A stretch of DNA of 8,226 bases. Origin: Verrucomicrobiaceae bacterium. GTDB lineage: Bacteria; Verrucomicrobiota; Verrucomicrobiae; Verrucomicrobiales; Akkermansiaceae. The notes beneath the pieces were generated by a model. That model had not been told where the DNA came from. It saw only the letters and a list, made by a program, of their open reading frames with translations, and made no database searches. The position numbers and the translations under genes are program-made. The stretch is taken from NCBI GenBank assembly GCA_003820635.1, contig RPOS01000136.1:1-8226 (forward strand). The letters run 5' to 3'. Shown here piece after piece: positions 1 to 6,119 of this stretch. Position 1 is the first letter of the stretch, and each line of letters begins with the position of its first letter.

Positions 1-1
1 A

Positions 2-49
2 CACATTCTGGATCATGTGGGCACCACTACCAAAAAGGCCAAAAAATGA
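2..49 (+). CDS. 3' end of an upstream gene (partial, unidentified)
   Basis: An open frame enters from the left edge and ends at the TGA at 47-49. The last 15 residues are HILDHVGTTTKKAKK, a Lys-rich tail. The stop overlaps the start of the next gene as ATGA, the same coupling seen elsewhere in the window, which is the main reason to believe this frame is coding. Too little is visible to name a product; by position it belongs to the same rightward operon as the DUF6378-like and HNH-like genes. Confidence 0.5.
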   Translation, partial: HILDHVGTTTKKAKK

Positions 50-321
50 AGATTCTTGAAGAACGCGGCAAACGCTACGGCGAGTTTGAAACCCATGCTG
101 CTATCAGCCAGGCGCTGAAGCGTGCAATGCAGTCTTCCGCCAATTGGTCAAAGTTGACCGACGTGCAAAAGGAAGGGCTGGAGATGGTGCAGCACAAAGT
201 GGCTAGAATGCTAAACGGCGACCCGTCATATCTTGACAACATTGTTGATATAGTTGGATACTCTACGCTAATCAAGAACGTGATGGAGACCAACAATGGC
301 ATTCAAAGGGAAGTGGAGTAA
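46..321 (+). CDS. DUF6378-like small phage protein
   Basis: This 91-residue protein looks like the DUF6378 family of small phage proteins, from memory of the family pattern. It has an N-terminal ERGKRYGEFETHAAISQALK segment (residues 6-25). It also has a C-terminal helix-rich part with EMVQHKVARMLNGDP (46-60) and DNIVDIVGYSTLI (64-76), where family members keep a K-x-A-R, a G-D-P and a D-x-x-G-Y. Both halves are present, so it appears full length. No enzymatic function is established for the family as far as I know. The ATG at 46 has an AAGG at 35-38 (7-nt spacing) and overlaps the upstream stop as ATGA. Its last 26 bp overlap the following HNH-like gene, whose Shine-Dalgarno lies inside this gene, so the two are probably translated together. 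The domain assignment is recognition, not a search. Confidence 0.7.
   Translation: MKILEERGKRYGEFETHAAISQALKRAMQSSANWSKLTDVQKEGLEMVQHKVARMLNGDPSYLDNIVDIVGYSTLIKNVMETNNGIQREVE
285..288 (+). promoter_or_regulatory. Ribosome binding site for the HNH-like gene
   Basis: GGAG lies 7 nt upstream of the ATG at 296 and inside the coding sequence of the preceding DUF6378-like gene. It supports the overlapping start over any later ATG. Confidence 0.55.
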
Positions 322-844
322 CCCCAGTAGCAGCCGCACCTATTACGCATGGCGATCCATGCGCAACCGTTGCTACAGCGTCAAGAGCCATTCGTTCAAA
401 CACTACGGTGGCAGAGGCATTGAGGTTTGTACGCAGTGGCGCGGCGACTTTGATCAGTTCGTTGCTGACATGGGAGAGGCGCCAGACGGAAAGTCTCTGG
501 ACAGGATCAACAACGATCTGGGTTACTCGCCAGAAAACTGCCGGTGGGCAACGCTAAAAGAGCAACTCAACAACCAACGCAGAAACCATCGGATTACGCA
601 CAACGGAAAGACTCAGACGCTGGCACAGTGGGCAGACGAACTTGGGTTGCGCGCAGACACGCTGCACAAACGCATAGGCCGCATGCCAGTGGAGCGTGCG
701 CTGCAATCAGGCATGTTGGTCGAGTGGAAGCACGGAACCCGTCAGGGCTACGAATCTCACAAGTGCCGGTGCGATCTTTGCCGAGAGGCTAACAACAAGC
801 GCATGCGTGACAGACGCGCGCGCCGGAAAAGTACGCGCAACTGA
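296..844 (+). CDS. HNH-like putative homing endonuclease with C-terminal zinc knuckle
   Basis: This 182-residue basic protein has three visible parts. Residues 15-97 match the phage/bacterial family with W-x-x-M-R-x-R-C (19-26), Y-G-G-R-G-I-E-V-C (37-45), a D-M-G (58-60), S-L-D-R-I-N-N-D (67-74) and Y-S-P-E-N-C-R-W-A-T (77-86). These line up with the beta-beta-alpha core of HNH endonucleases, but the usual first His is Asp69. Residues 98-140 (NGKTQTLAQWADELGL..., then a GRMPVERAL stretch) resemble the small helix-turn-helix modules that accompany free-standing homing nucleases. Residues 145-165 hold H146-G-T, Y152, H155, C157, C159 and C162, a probable zinc-binding knuckle, followed by an Arg/Lys-rich tail. 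The likely role is DNA binding and nicking, possibly as a mobile gene, but the missing His leaves catalysis in doubt. Start: ATG 296 with GGAG at 285-288. It is the last + strand gene, 3 bp from the convergent lysis operon. Confidence 0.7.
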   Translation: MAFKGKWSNPSSSRTYYAWRSMRNRCYSVKSHSFKHYGGRGIEVCTQWRGDFDQFVADMGEAPDGKSLDRINNDLGYSPENCRWATLKEQLNNQRRNHRITHNGKTQTLAQWADELGLRADTLHKRIGRMPVERALQSGMLVEWKHGTRQGYESHKCRCDLCREANNKRMRDRRARRKSTRN

Positions 845-847
845 TTG

Positions 848-1039
848 TTACTCGTCTCGAAAAACAGGTGTTGTAGTCACCCAACGCAAGACCATATTGG
901 CAAGACCAAGCAGGGACAGCGCAGTCACACCGGCCGGCCCCAAAAGAGCGCCGACGACTGCGCCGTTGCTGCTCAGGTAGTCAATGACAGGCAGCGCAAC
1001 CATAGCGCCGTTCAGGATCATAGTGCGGTAGCCCTTCAT
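848..1039 (-). CDS. Small membrane protein, candidate holin
   Basis: This 63-residue protein starts MKGYRTMILN and ends TTTPVFRDE. It has a moderately hydrophobic segment at about 6-22 and a stronger one at about 27-50, separated by a short S-S-N-G turn, so a two-helix hairpin (class II holin-like) topology is plausible. It is the last gene of the late operon, directly after the endolysin, and the ATGA overlap (1036-1039) couples it to that gene. The frame stays open upstream to 1138, but I chose the ATG at 1039 because it has AGGA at 1046-1049 with 6-nt spacing and because the upstream extension is hydrophilic and lies within the endolysin gene. Similar short membrane proteins ending in a T-T-T-P motif occur near phage lysis genes (from memory). 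The holin role is inferred from size, topology and position; an unrelated small membrane protein remains possible. Confidence 0.65.
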   Translation of the reverse strand: MKGYRTMILNGAMVALPVIDYLSSNGAVVGALLGPAGVTALSLLGLANMVLRWVTTTPVFRDE

Positions 1040-1461
1040 GCTATTTCCTTTCCTGCTTTCAGTTGAGCAAGCGTAAGCCCGCCAGTGTATTGAAAGTGTG
1101 CCATTTCGCGCAGTTTGCCCGTCCAACGTCCTGCCCATTCCAGTCCAACCGCTTCACCCATCTCACCAATCTTACGCCACAAGTCACCATCTGGCCCACT
1201 TGTTCCCCATACGGGTTTGCCGTTACGCAACGGCACCACGTCAAGCGCGCATCGCCAGTTGTGGTATGAATCGCCAGGCCGAGCGTTGGTCACAATCGCG
1301 CCGGGCTTCGTGCGCCCCTGCGCATACAGCGCCGCTTGTTCTTCATTACTACGATAGGTGCTGGTGACTAGAAGATCAATCCCGACGTCTTTCGCGGCTT
1401 TAACGAGCGCCTGCGCTCGCTGCTGCACCGCCGGAACCAGATCCTCTATTCGGCGGCTCAT
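1036..1461 (-). CDS. Endolysin, M15-family peptidase (L-Ala-D-Glu / D-Ala-D-Ala type)
   Basis: This 141-residue protein is a one-domain peptidoglycan peptidase of the VanY/CwlK-like M15 group, close in size to the T5 endolysin (~137 aa). The substrate-binding T-S-T-Y-R-S motif is at 33-38. The zinc ligands are in S65-Y-H67-x6-D74 and in E119-M-A-H122-F-Q, giving His67, Asp74 and His122, with Glu119 as the likely catalytic acid/base. All key residues are present, so it should be active, cleaving the stem peptide of the cell wall. There is no signal peptide or SAR helix, so release to the periplasm would need a holin. The ATG at 1461 overlaps the stop of the upstream 76-aa gene as ATGA, with a GAGGG about 10 nt upstream (1472-1476), somewhat far. 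It precedes the holin candidate with a second ATGA overlap. I am confident of the enzyme family but not of the exact bond cleaved. Confidence 0.9.
   Translation of the reverse strand: MSRRIEDLVPAVQQRAQALVKAAKDVGIDLLVTSTYRSNEEQAALYAQGRTKPGAIVTNARPGDSYHNWRCALDVVPLRNGKPVWGTSGPDGDLWRKIGEMGEAVGLEWAGRWTGKLREMAHFQYTGGLTLAQLKAGKEIA
1046..1049 (-). promoter_or_regulatory. Ribosome binding site for the holin candidate
   Basis: On the - strand AGGA precedes the ATG at 1039 with a 6-nt spacer, within a purine-rich run. It selects the 63-aa start over the longer open frame reaching 1138. Confidence 0.6.
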
Positions 1462-1688
1462 TGCTTGGCTACCCTCGTCAGGATCGGTATAGACTCAAGC
1501 CGTGTAACGCGCTTATCAATTTCATGAACTTTGGTGGTCAGATCTCGGTCAAGTTTGCCAAGATTCAGATTAACCTCTTCCAGCTTGAGATAAATCTTAT
1601 TTCCCATCCAGCCTAGCACCGCGACTAGGAGTCCGAAGAAAGTACCAACTAGGGACAGCATTAACGCGGTGAAGGCTTGATCGGTCAT
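1458..1688 (-). CDS. Small membrane-anchored coiled-coil protein (lysis cassette)
   Basis: This 76-residue protein has one strongly hydrophobic helix at about 8-29 (LMLSLVGTFFGLLVAVLGWM). A charged helix follows at about 32-66, with hydrophobic residues in 3-4 spacing (I32, L36, V39, L43, L46, L50, V54, I57, V61, L64), which suggests a coiled coil. It lies immediately upstream of the endolysin. Both ends are joined to neighbours by ATGA overlaps (1685-1688 and 1458-1461), and there is no clear Shine-Dalgarno, so translation probably depends on coupling. It could be a holin or holin partner, or a short inner-membrane spanin-like protein. Basic residues just after the helix (K31, K35) and an acidic N-terminus favour the C-terminus being cytoplasmic, which argues against a standard Rz topology. 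I do not recognise a named family with certainty. Confidence 0.6.
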   Translation of the reverse strand: MTDQAFTALMLSLVGTFFGLLVAVLGWMGNKIYLKLEEVNLNLGKLDRDLTTKVHEIDKRVTRLESIPILTRVAKQ

Positions 1689-3355
1689 TCGGGAGGTCGG
1701 TTAGCAGTAAGTGCGTTGATGAAGTTTATTTGTTCTGGTGTTATTGTCAAATTTGTTTTATTCAACAACGCATTTTTGGCGTTTGCAAGCCGCCCTGCAC
1801 CGTAAAAAGCTTCGCCCATCAATCGCGGTGAAGTCAAAGGAAGTGCAAGCATAGCCTTGGGGCTACCCATCAAAGCCGCGCCAGCACCCATACCCCAACC
1901 TAATTTACCAAGACCCGAGGGTGTTATTTCACTAAGAGACTGTCCTGCAATCGTAGGCGCTAAACTTACTCCGCCTTCGGCTTCCAGTTTCGATATAAGT
2001 TCCTGCCTATATTTATCAAAAGGTTTATTTTTTACAAGAGATTGCAGTTTTTGCAGCGCGGCAGTCTTGGATGCTTTGTCTCCTAAAGACAATCCTTTTT
2101 CAATCTCGCGGATCATACCGATGCCTTCTTCGTAGCCTTTCATTGCGGCTGCGTATTCGGGCACTTGTTTTTGGATTACATCTTTTACCGCGTTTCGAGT
2201 GCCGCTAATTACACGCTGCGCTTGCGATTGTCTGGGGTTGTCTGGATAGATGGCATCTACGCGGCGCTTGAGCGCATCCAAACCCAACGCAGTGTGCGCA
2301 GTAGGATCAGCACGCCATTCATCCAGCACTGATCTAACTTCGGCAATCTTAGTGGCTTCATCTTTGCCAATCAGTGATTTACCGGCGTGTTGCGTGCTGG
2401 CTTCTAATTTGGCAAATGCGGTATCAATCTTGCTGAAGTCCAATGGAGTAGTATCCGCAGCCCAGCCAGTTTTAGCCGTTGCATACGCCGCCGACATATC
2501 GTTTTGGATGTTTGATAGCCCGCGCTTTGCGTCATCCAGCACTTGCTCAACAGGAACCTTACCGCGCATACTTTCAACGAACCCAAGCGAGCCTTCTTTG
2601 CCTGCGGTATAGGCATCCTTGAAAGCCTCTTTTCCCCGACCAGTAGCAAATCCGGCAGCAGTCTGTAACGCCCCTCCGCCAATTGACCCAAGTGCATTTA
2701 CAGCCTTACCAACTGGCTGAAGCGGGTTTGTATACCGCGCGGCCGTAGATAGCGCGTTTGCGGTAGCTTCGGCAGCAGGCGCGAGTCTTGTTGCAGCAGG
2801 CACAGCGCGTGCAGCGCCTGCAAGACCTTTAACTGCGCCAGCTCCACCAGTAAAAAGCGCGGATAAATCTGCCGCAGCGCCTACGGGATCTTCATACAGT
2901 GTTTTTTTCAATCCTTCAGCGCTACCATAGCGCTGCGCGTACATTCCGCCAACTGCATTTGCAGTTTGCACGGCACGTTGCGCGGCTTCTTGTGCTTCCG
3001 GCGTTTGAAGATTATTTGCAAAATCTACCAAGCCTTTGGGCAAAGCTTTCTGTAATGCACCAGCGCCAATGTCCAAGATGCCGCCTACTGTTTTGACGGG
3101 GCTTGTAACAGCTTCCGCCAACCCACCAACAAGCTTGCCCGCGCTTGTGCCTACGTTAGACAAGAAGCCGCCGACCGAACGTTCTTCAGCAGGCACCGTA
3201 CCGCGTTCAGGCGCAGCAGGCGCGGCAGCGGCAGTAGACGCAAAATGCGCCTCCATCATTGTTTGCGCTTGCTCAGGTGAAGTACCTTCCGGTACTTCAA
3301 ACCGAGCTACACGTCCATCTGGCATTTGAAGCGGGCGACAGGCATTATTTTTCAT
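1685..3355 (-). CDS. Putative internal virion / DNA ejection protein (556 aa)
   Basis: This is a large Ala/Gly-rich protein with no enzymatic motif I can see. Residues 11-37 contain a MPDGRVARFEVPEGTSPEQA motif often found at the N-terminus of phage virion proteins. Residues 40-235 are low-complexity and weakly hydrophobic, with many Ala/Gly helices. Residues 240-465 form a charged, helix-rich region. Residues 480-525 carry a conserved-looking hydrophobic block (LGKLGWGMGAGAALMG, then LPLTSPRLMGEAFYGAGR). This composition and its place as third in a p32/437/556 series fit an injected protein that helps form a DNA conduit, comparable in size to P22 gp16 (~609 aa). The start is uncertain. ATG 3355 has an AGGA only 1 nt away and overlaps the upstream gene by 11 bp, so it may rely on reinitiation. 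Met11 (3325) is the alternative but has no ribosome binding site. It ends in an ATGA overlap with the 76-aa gene. Confidence 0.7.
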   Translation of the reverse strand: MKNNACRPLQMPDGRVARFEVPEGTSPEQAQTMMEAHFASTAAAAPAAPERGTVPAEERSVGGFLSNVGTSAGKLVGGLAEAVTSPVKTVGGILDIGAGALQKALPKGLVDFANNLQTPEAQEAAQRAVQTANAVGGMYAQRYGSAEGLKKTLYEDPVGAAADLSALFTGGAGAVKGLAGAARAVPAATRLAPAAEATANALSTAARYTNPLQPVGKAVNALGSIGGGALQTAAGFATGRGKEAFKDAYTAGKEGSLGFVESMRGKVPVEQVLDDAKRGLSNIQNDMSAAYATAKTGWAADTTPLDFSKIDTAFAKLEASTQHAGKSLIGKDEATKIAEVRSVLDEWRADPTAHTALGLDALKRRVDAIYPDNPRQSQAQRVISGTRNAVKDVIQKQVPEYAAAMKGYEEGIGMIREIEKGLSLGDKASKTAALQKLQSLVKNKPFDKYRQELISKLEAEGGVSLAPTIAGQSLSEITPSGLGKLGWGMGAGAALMGSPKAMLALPLTSPRLMGEAFYGAGRLANAKNALLNKTNLTITPEQINFINALTANRPPE

Positions 3356-4658
3356 ATCCTAGAAATTTAAGACCACCAGCGGCAGGCGCTGCTTTCGTAC
3401 CAAACTTCTTAGGTACTTGAACAGGCTCAGTAGTAATACCTGTACCTTCCAAGGTGGCCGCTGGAATTTGTTTGACGCGCGCGGCCCATTTTTGTGCGCT
3501 AGCTTCCGCAGCTTTATGCTGAAGTTCGGCGATTCGTTGGATAGTATCTTTTTCAAGGGTAATTCTGCCGCCAGCAATGTTTTGCAAAAATTCCAAATCT
3601 TTATTGGTAAATCCTTGGCCGGTGCCCAACCCCGACGTTTTAATGGCTGCAAGCGTGCTTGCACCCATATCGGCGACCAATGCTTCTGTATTTGCGGCAG
3701 TTTGAGAATCGTTAGCCCCCACCATCCCCAATGCTTTAGCCAACTGAAGTTTTATGTTTGCGCCGGTTCCGGTGAATACTTTACCGGTAGATGTAAGCTC
3801 AAGGATTCGGTTGGCCGTGTTAGCCATTTCAGGGGCCTTAAGCGCCGCTTCACGCATCCCTGCATCTGATTCCGCAACTTTTCCTGCAAAGGCTTGGCCG
3901 TATTGTTTCTCTGTAGATACATTAACGCTAGGTGCGCCCGCACGAGCAAGTCGTGCTTTTTGTTCTTCTACATCTGCTGGAAGCGGAACCCTTGATTCCA
4001 AAAACTTCATTTGTGCTTCCAGACCTTTAGCGATACTTACTGCTTGAGGTGTGCCAAGTGCGTAAAGTTGGTTGATCTTACCCAGCGTTTCTTGCGCTTG
4101 TGTAGATACCGAAGCACCCTGTATTGGCGCGGCAGTCGCCCCTACGGGTCTAGCAGGTGCAGTCCTAACTGGCGTTCCGAGCGGCGCGGCTTCTGGCATC
4201 CCGCCAGGCATCCCGCCAAGCATCCCGGGCGCAGGCAACGCTGTTTTCGCAAGCGCGTTTGCTGGTGCCGTGGGCATACCGGAGGGCGCGGTGGGGGCAG
4301 GAGCAAGCGCGTTTGTCGCGCCGCCACCCATGATTGCGTTAAGCTTATCTTGCTGATCCAACTTTTGAAGCAATTCAACGCCGTCTTTAAAATACTGTTT
4401 AGTATTCATCATCGACGAGGCTAACTTACGCAAGTCAGGGTCTTGTCCTTGCGCAATGCGTTCTTGCTGAATCTTCTGTATTTCTTCGCGGTCGCGGCGC
4501 ATTTCATCAAGCTGCATCTGCGACACTTGCTGTTGCGTCTCTGAACTTTTTAGCTGTTGTTGCGCATTCTGAATTTGCAAAACTTTAGCGTAGTTTTGCA
4601 ACGGATCAGGCATCTGAAAAGGTTTTCCCTGCGCGAGGATAGACGGATCAAGCGGCAT
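3345..4658 (-). CDS. Putative internal virion / DNA ejection protein (437 aa)
   Basis: The N-terminal part (about 20-110) is a Gln/Glu/Lys-rich helix likely to form a coiled coil. Residues 111-180 are an Ala/Pro/Gly/Met linker with GGMP repeats. The C-terminal part (about 185-400) is helical and contains GKVFTGTGANIKLQLAKALG (292-311) and GFTNKDLEFLQNIAGGR (349-365), a segment I recognise from phage structural or internal-virion proteins. No transmembrane helix or catalytic motif is apparent. It sits between the p32-like gene (1-bp gap) and the 556-aa gene (11-bp overlap), which supports a role as the middle member of an ejection set, similar in size to P22 gp20 (~471 aa). ATG 4658 has GAGG at 4664-4667 with 5-nt spacing. 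Function is inferred from context; a tail or scaffold-like role cannot be excluded. Confidence 0.7.
   Translation of the reverse strand: MPLDPSILAQGKPFQMPDPLQNYAKVLQIQNAQQQLKSSETQQQVSQMQLDEMRRDREEIQKIQQERIAQGQDPDLRKLASSMMNTKQYFKDGVELLQKLDQQDKLNAIMGGGATNALAPAPTAPSGMPTAPANALAKTALPAPGMLGGMPGGMPEAAPLGTPVRTAPARPVGATAAPIQGASVSTQAQETLGKINQLYALGTPQAVSIAKGLEAQMKFLESRVPLPADVEEQKARLARAGAPSVNVSTEKQYGQAFAGKVAESDAGMREAALKAPEMANTANRILELTSTGKVFTGTGANIKLQLAKALGMVGANDSQTAANTEALVADMGASTLAAIKTSGLGTGQGFTNKDLEFLQNIAGGRITLEKDTIQRIAELQHKAAEASAQKWAARVKQIPAATLEGTGITTEPVQVPKKFGTKAAPAAGGLKFLGYEK
4195..4230. repeat. 12-bp tandem repeat, three copies
   Basis: GGCATCCCGCCA occurs at 4195-4206 and again exactly at 4207-4218. 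A third copy at 4219-4230 has a few changes. The period is a multiple of three, so in the - strand 437-aa gene it encodes a repeated GGMP unit (around residues 145-154) within the flexible Ala/Pro linker. Confidence 0.8.
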
Positions 4659-4659
4659 A

Positions 4660-5748
4660 TTAGCCTCGGTTCATTAACGAGTTAAGCAGTTGCTGATTCT
4701 GATATGCGCTAACTGCGCCAGTCAATCCACCAGATAGCGCGTTAGCGCCTTGCATGTAGCCCGATGCGCGCACGTTCCCAATACTTTGCTGCAACTCGCT
4801 TGCGGGGGTAGCGTATTGCTCTCCAGCACGTTGCAATTGAGTGCTGGCGGTTTGACCGATACCCGCAAGATTGGCGAGCGCGTTGCGTTGCGTCTGCTGG
4901 TTTTGCGTGTAGCGATTGTATGCGTTTTGGTATTCTTGGCTGGCTGATTCTTGACCAAACCGTTGCGCGCCTTTGAGCGTAGCGCCAGACAACAAGCCTC
5001 CGCGTGACGCAGCAGTACGATCAAGCGCCTTCATGCCTTCAGACACGCGGAACCCGTAGCCAGGATCAGCTTGGTAATCCTTCATGGTGAATGGGCGTGC
5101 CAATTCGCCACCAGGAGCGATTCCCGTCGCGTATTGTGCGAGGCCCATTTCGCCAGCCATACGCCACGGCGCAATGTCTGCGCGCTGCTGGTTATACATG
5201 GCTTCTTGAAGCGCAACAGCTTTATCCGCTGCCGCAAGTTGCGCGTCCGACGCTCTGTTGATCGCGTTGGCTTGCATGTAGCCACCAAGCATGTTTGAGC
5301 CTGCGCTCAAATAGGATGCTAGATCGCCTGCTTTGCTGGCTGTAGTGCCCGCGCCCGCGCCGGGGGATGAAAACAAAGATCCAACAGCTTGGCCCACGCC
5401 GGGGAATGTCCCGCCCGCACCAAACAAACCGCCATAGCCTGCTGCGGGCTGCGCTGCGCCACCCAGTGTGCCAGCATCAATTGCAGCTTCAGTTGCCGTT
5501 TGAGCCAGCCCGCCGCCGCCAAGACCCATATAGTTGGCAGCTTTGCCATAGTTAGCAAGATTACCTGCGCCAGCGCCGTATAGCCCGCCACCAATCATGG
5601 CAACTTGACCAAGCGTGGAACCCAAATGTTCTTGGGCACCCTTGCTAACGAGTTTGCTTGTAACTATCCCAGAACCCGGCAGAACCACGTTAGCAACTGT
5701 GGCTGCGGCTGCTTGCCCAAAGTCTCTAATTTTAGTCCAAAGACTCAT
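4660..5748 (-). CDS. DNA transfer protein p32-like (internal virion protein)
   Basis: This 362-residue protein resembles the podophage family usually annotated 'DNA transfer protein p32'. The N-terminal half (about 12-160) is Ala/Gly-rich with weakly hydrophobic stretches at about 12-34 and 46-65. The diagnostic part is residues 175-300: a Gln-rich helix ending in ADIAPWRMAGE (190-200), then DPGYGFRVSEGMKALDR (228-244), AASRGGLLSGATLKG (246-260) and RFGQESASQEYQNAYNRY (263-280), with an LANLAGIGQ stretch after it. The family is thought to be virion-associated and needed for DNA entry into the host, possibly inserting into the envelope. ATG 5748 shares its A with the upstream TAA stop (TAATG) and has GAGG at 5756-5759 (7-nt spacing). 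The next gene begins 1 bp after its stop. The family call is strong; the biochemical role in this phage is inferred. Confidence 0.85.
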   Translation of the reverse strand: MSLWTKIRDFGQAAAATVANVVLPGSGIVTSKLVSKGAQEHLGSTLGQVAMIGGGLYGAGAGNLANYGKAANYMGLGGGGLAQTATEAAIDAGTLGGAAQPAAGYGGLFGAGGTFPGVGQAVGSLFSSPGAGAGTTASKAGDLASYLSAGSNMLGGYMQANAINRASDAQLAAADKAVALQEAMYNQQRADIAPWRMAGEMGLAQYATGIAPGGELARPFTMKDYQADPGYGFRVSEGMKALDRTAASRGGLLSGATLKGAQRFGQESASQEYQNAYNRYTQNQQTQRNALANLAGIGQTASTQLQRAGEQYATPASELQQSIGNVRASGYMQGANALSGGLTGAVSAYQNQQLLNSLMNRG

Positions 5749-6083
5749 TACGACACCTCGCGTCCAGAAGCCCGAATGTTGATGCTAGTTGCAGTGCCAG
5801 CAATCGTGCTGATAAACCCACCTGCCATCAGCACTTGCCCCACCAATTCAGGGAAAGTATAGACCTCATTGGGCTGCAACGTCTTGGTTTTGGTAATCAA
5901 ATTCTGATTGCCCGCCGTATCCGCTGCCGTCACCAGATTGACCGAGATCGTTGCCGCTGTGCCGCTGTAGTTTGTAGCAGTGAATTTGTCGATGATAGTG
6001 GTCACACCCGACGCGGTGTATTGCGTCGTTTGTGTGTTTTCGGCAATTTTTGCCGGGATCAGAACTTTTACTGTGATTGTCAT
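5748..6083 (-). CDS. Small beta-rich late protein of unknown function (111 aa)
   Basis: This 111-residue protein has no transmembrane segment. It shows alternating Thr/Ile/Val patterns typical of beta strands: TQYTASGVTTIIDKFTATN (20-38), ATISVNLV (44-51), NLITKTKTL (61-69) and EVYTFPELVGQVL (73-85). It ends in a Gly-rich turn and INIRASGREVS. The pattern recalls small conserved podophage structural or accessory proteins, but I cannot name the family. Its position between the tailspike and p32-like genes suggests a minor virion component or a tailspike-linked protein. ATG 6083 has AAGGA at 6090-6094 with 6-nt spacing, one of the best ribosome binding sites in the window, so it may be made in large amounts. 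Its TAA overlaps the p32-like ATG by one base. Confidence 0.7.
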   Translation of the reverse strand: MTITVKVLIPAKIAENTQTTQYTASGVTTIIDKFTATNYSGTAATISVNLVTAADTAGNQNLITKTKTLQPNEVYTFPELVGQVLMAGGFISTIAGTATSINIRASGREVS

Positions 6084-6089
6084 GGTTTG

Positions 6090-6094
6090 TCCTT
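6090..6094 (-). promoter_or_regulatory. Ribosome binding site for the 111-aa gene
   Basis: AAGGA on the - strand, 6 nt from the ATG at 6083. It lies in the only sizeable gap of the late operon, immediately after the stem-loop at 6100-6119. Confidence 0.7.
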
Positions 6095-6099
6095 AAACA

Positions 6100-6119
6100 A
6101 CTGAACTAATACGTTCAGT
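6100..6119 (-). other. Stem-loop in the tailspike / 111-aa gene gap
   Basis: A perfect 7-bp inverted repeat (ACTGAAC at 6100-6106, GTTCAGT at 6113-6119) flanks a 6-nt loop. In the - strand transcript it begins 7 nt after the tailspike stop and is followed by TTGTTTAAGGAC. The U-tract is interrupted, so it is at most a weak terminator. It might instead stabilise the 3' end of the tailspike message or set expression of the downstream gene, whose Shine-Dalgarno is 5 nt beyond the stem. Confidence 0.5.

Noticed and set aside
814..838. GCGCG/CGCGC inverted repeat at the end of the HNH-like gene as a possible terminator
   Set aside because: The stem is only 5 bp with an 11-nt loop and no T-run on either side. 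It lies in Arg codons, which explains the CG runs.
932..939. GGCCGGCC palindrome
   Set aside because: It lies within the holin candidate's Gly/Pro codons and has no paired repeat or context suggesting an attachment or origin site.
1040..1138. N-terminal extension of the holin candidate up to an ATG at 1138
   Set aside because: The extension is hydrophilic, lies inside the endolysin gene, and the internal ATG at 1039 has a well-spaced AGGA and an ATGA overlap.
3754..4424. Long open frames on the + strand opposite the 437-aa gene
   Set aside because: They lie antisense to a well supported gene, lack ribosome binding sites and have low-complexity Ala/Gly/Pro translations that mirror the codon use of the real gene.
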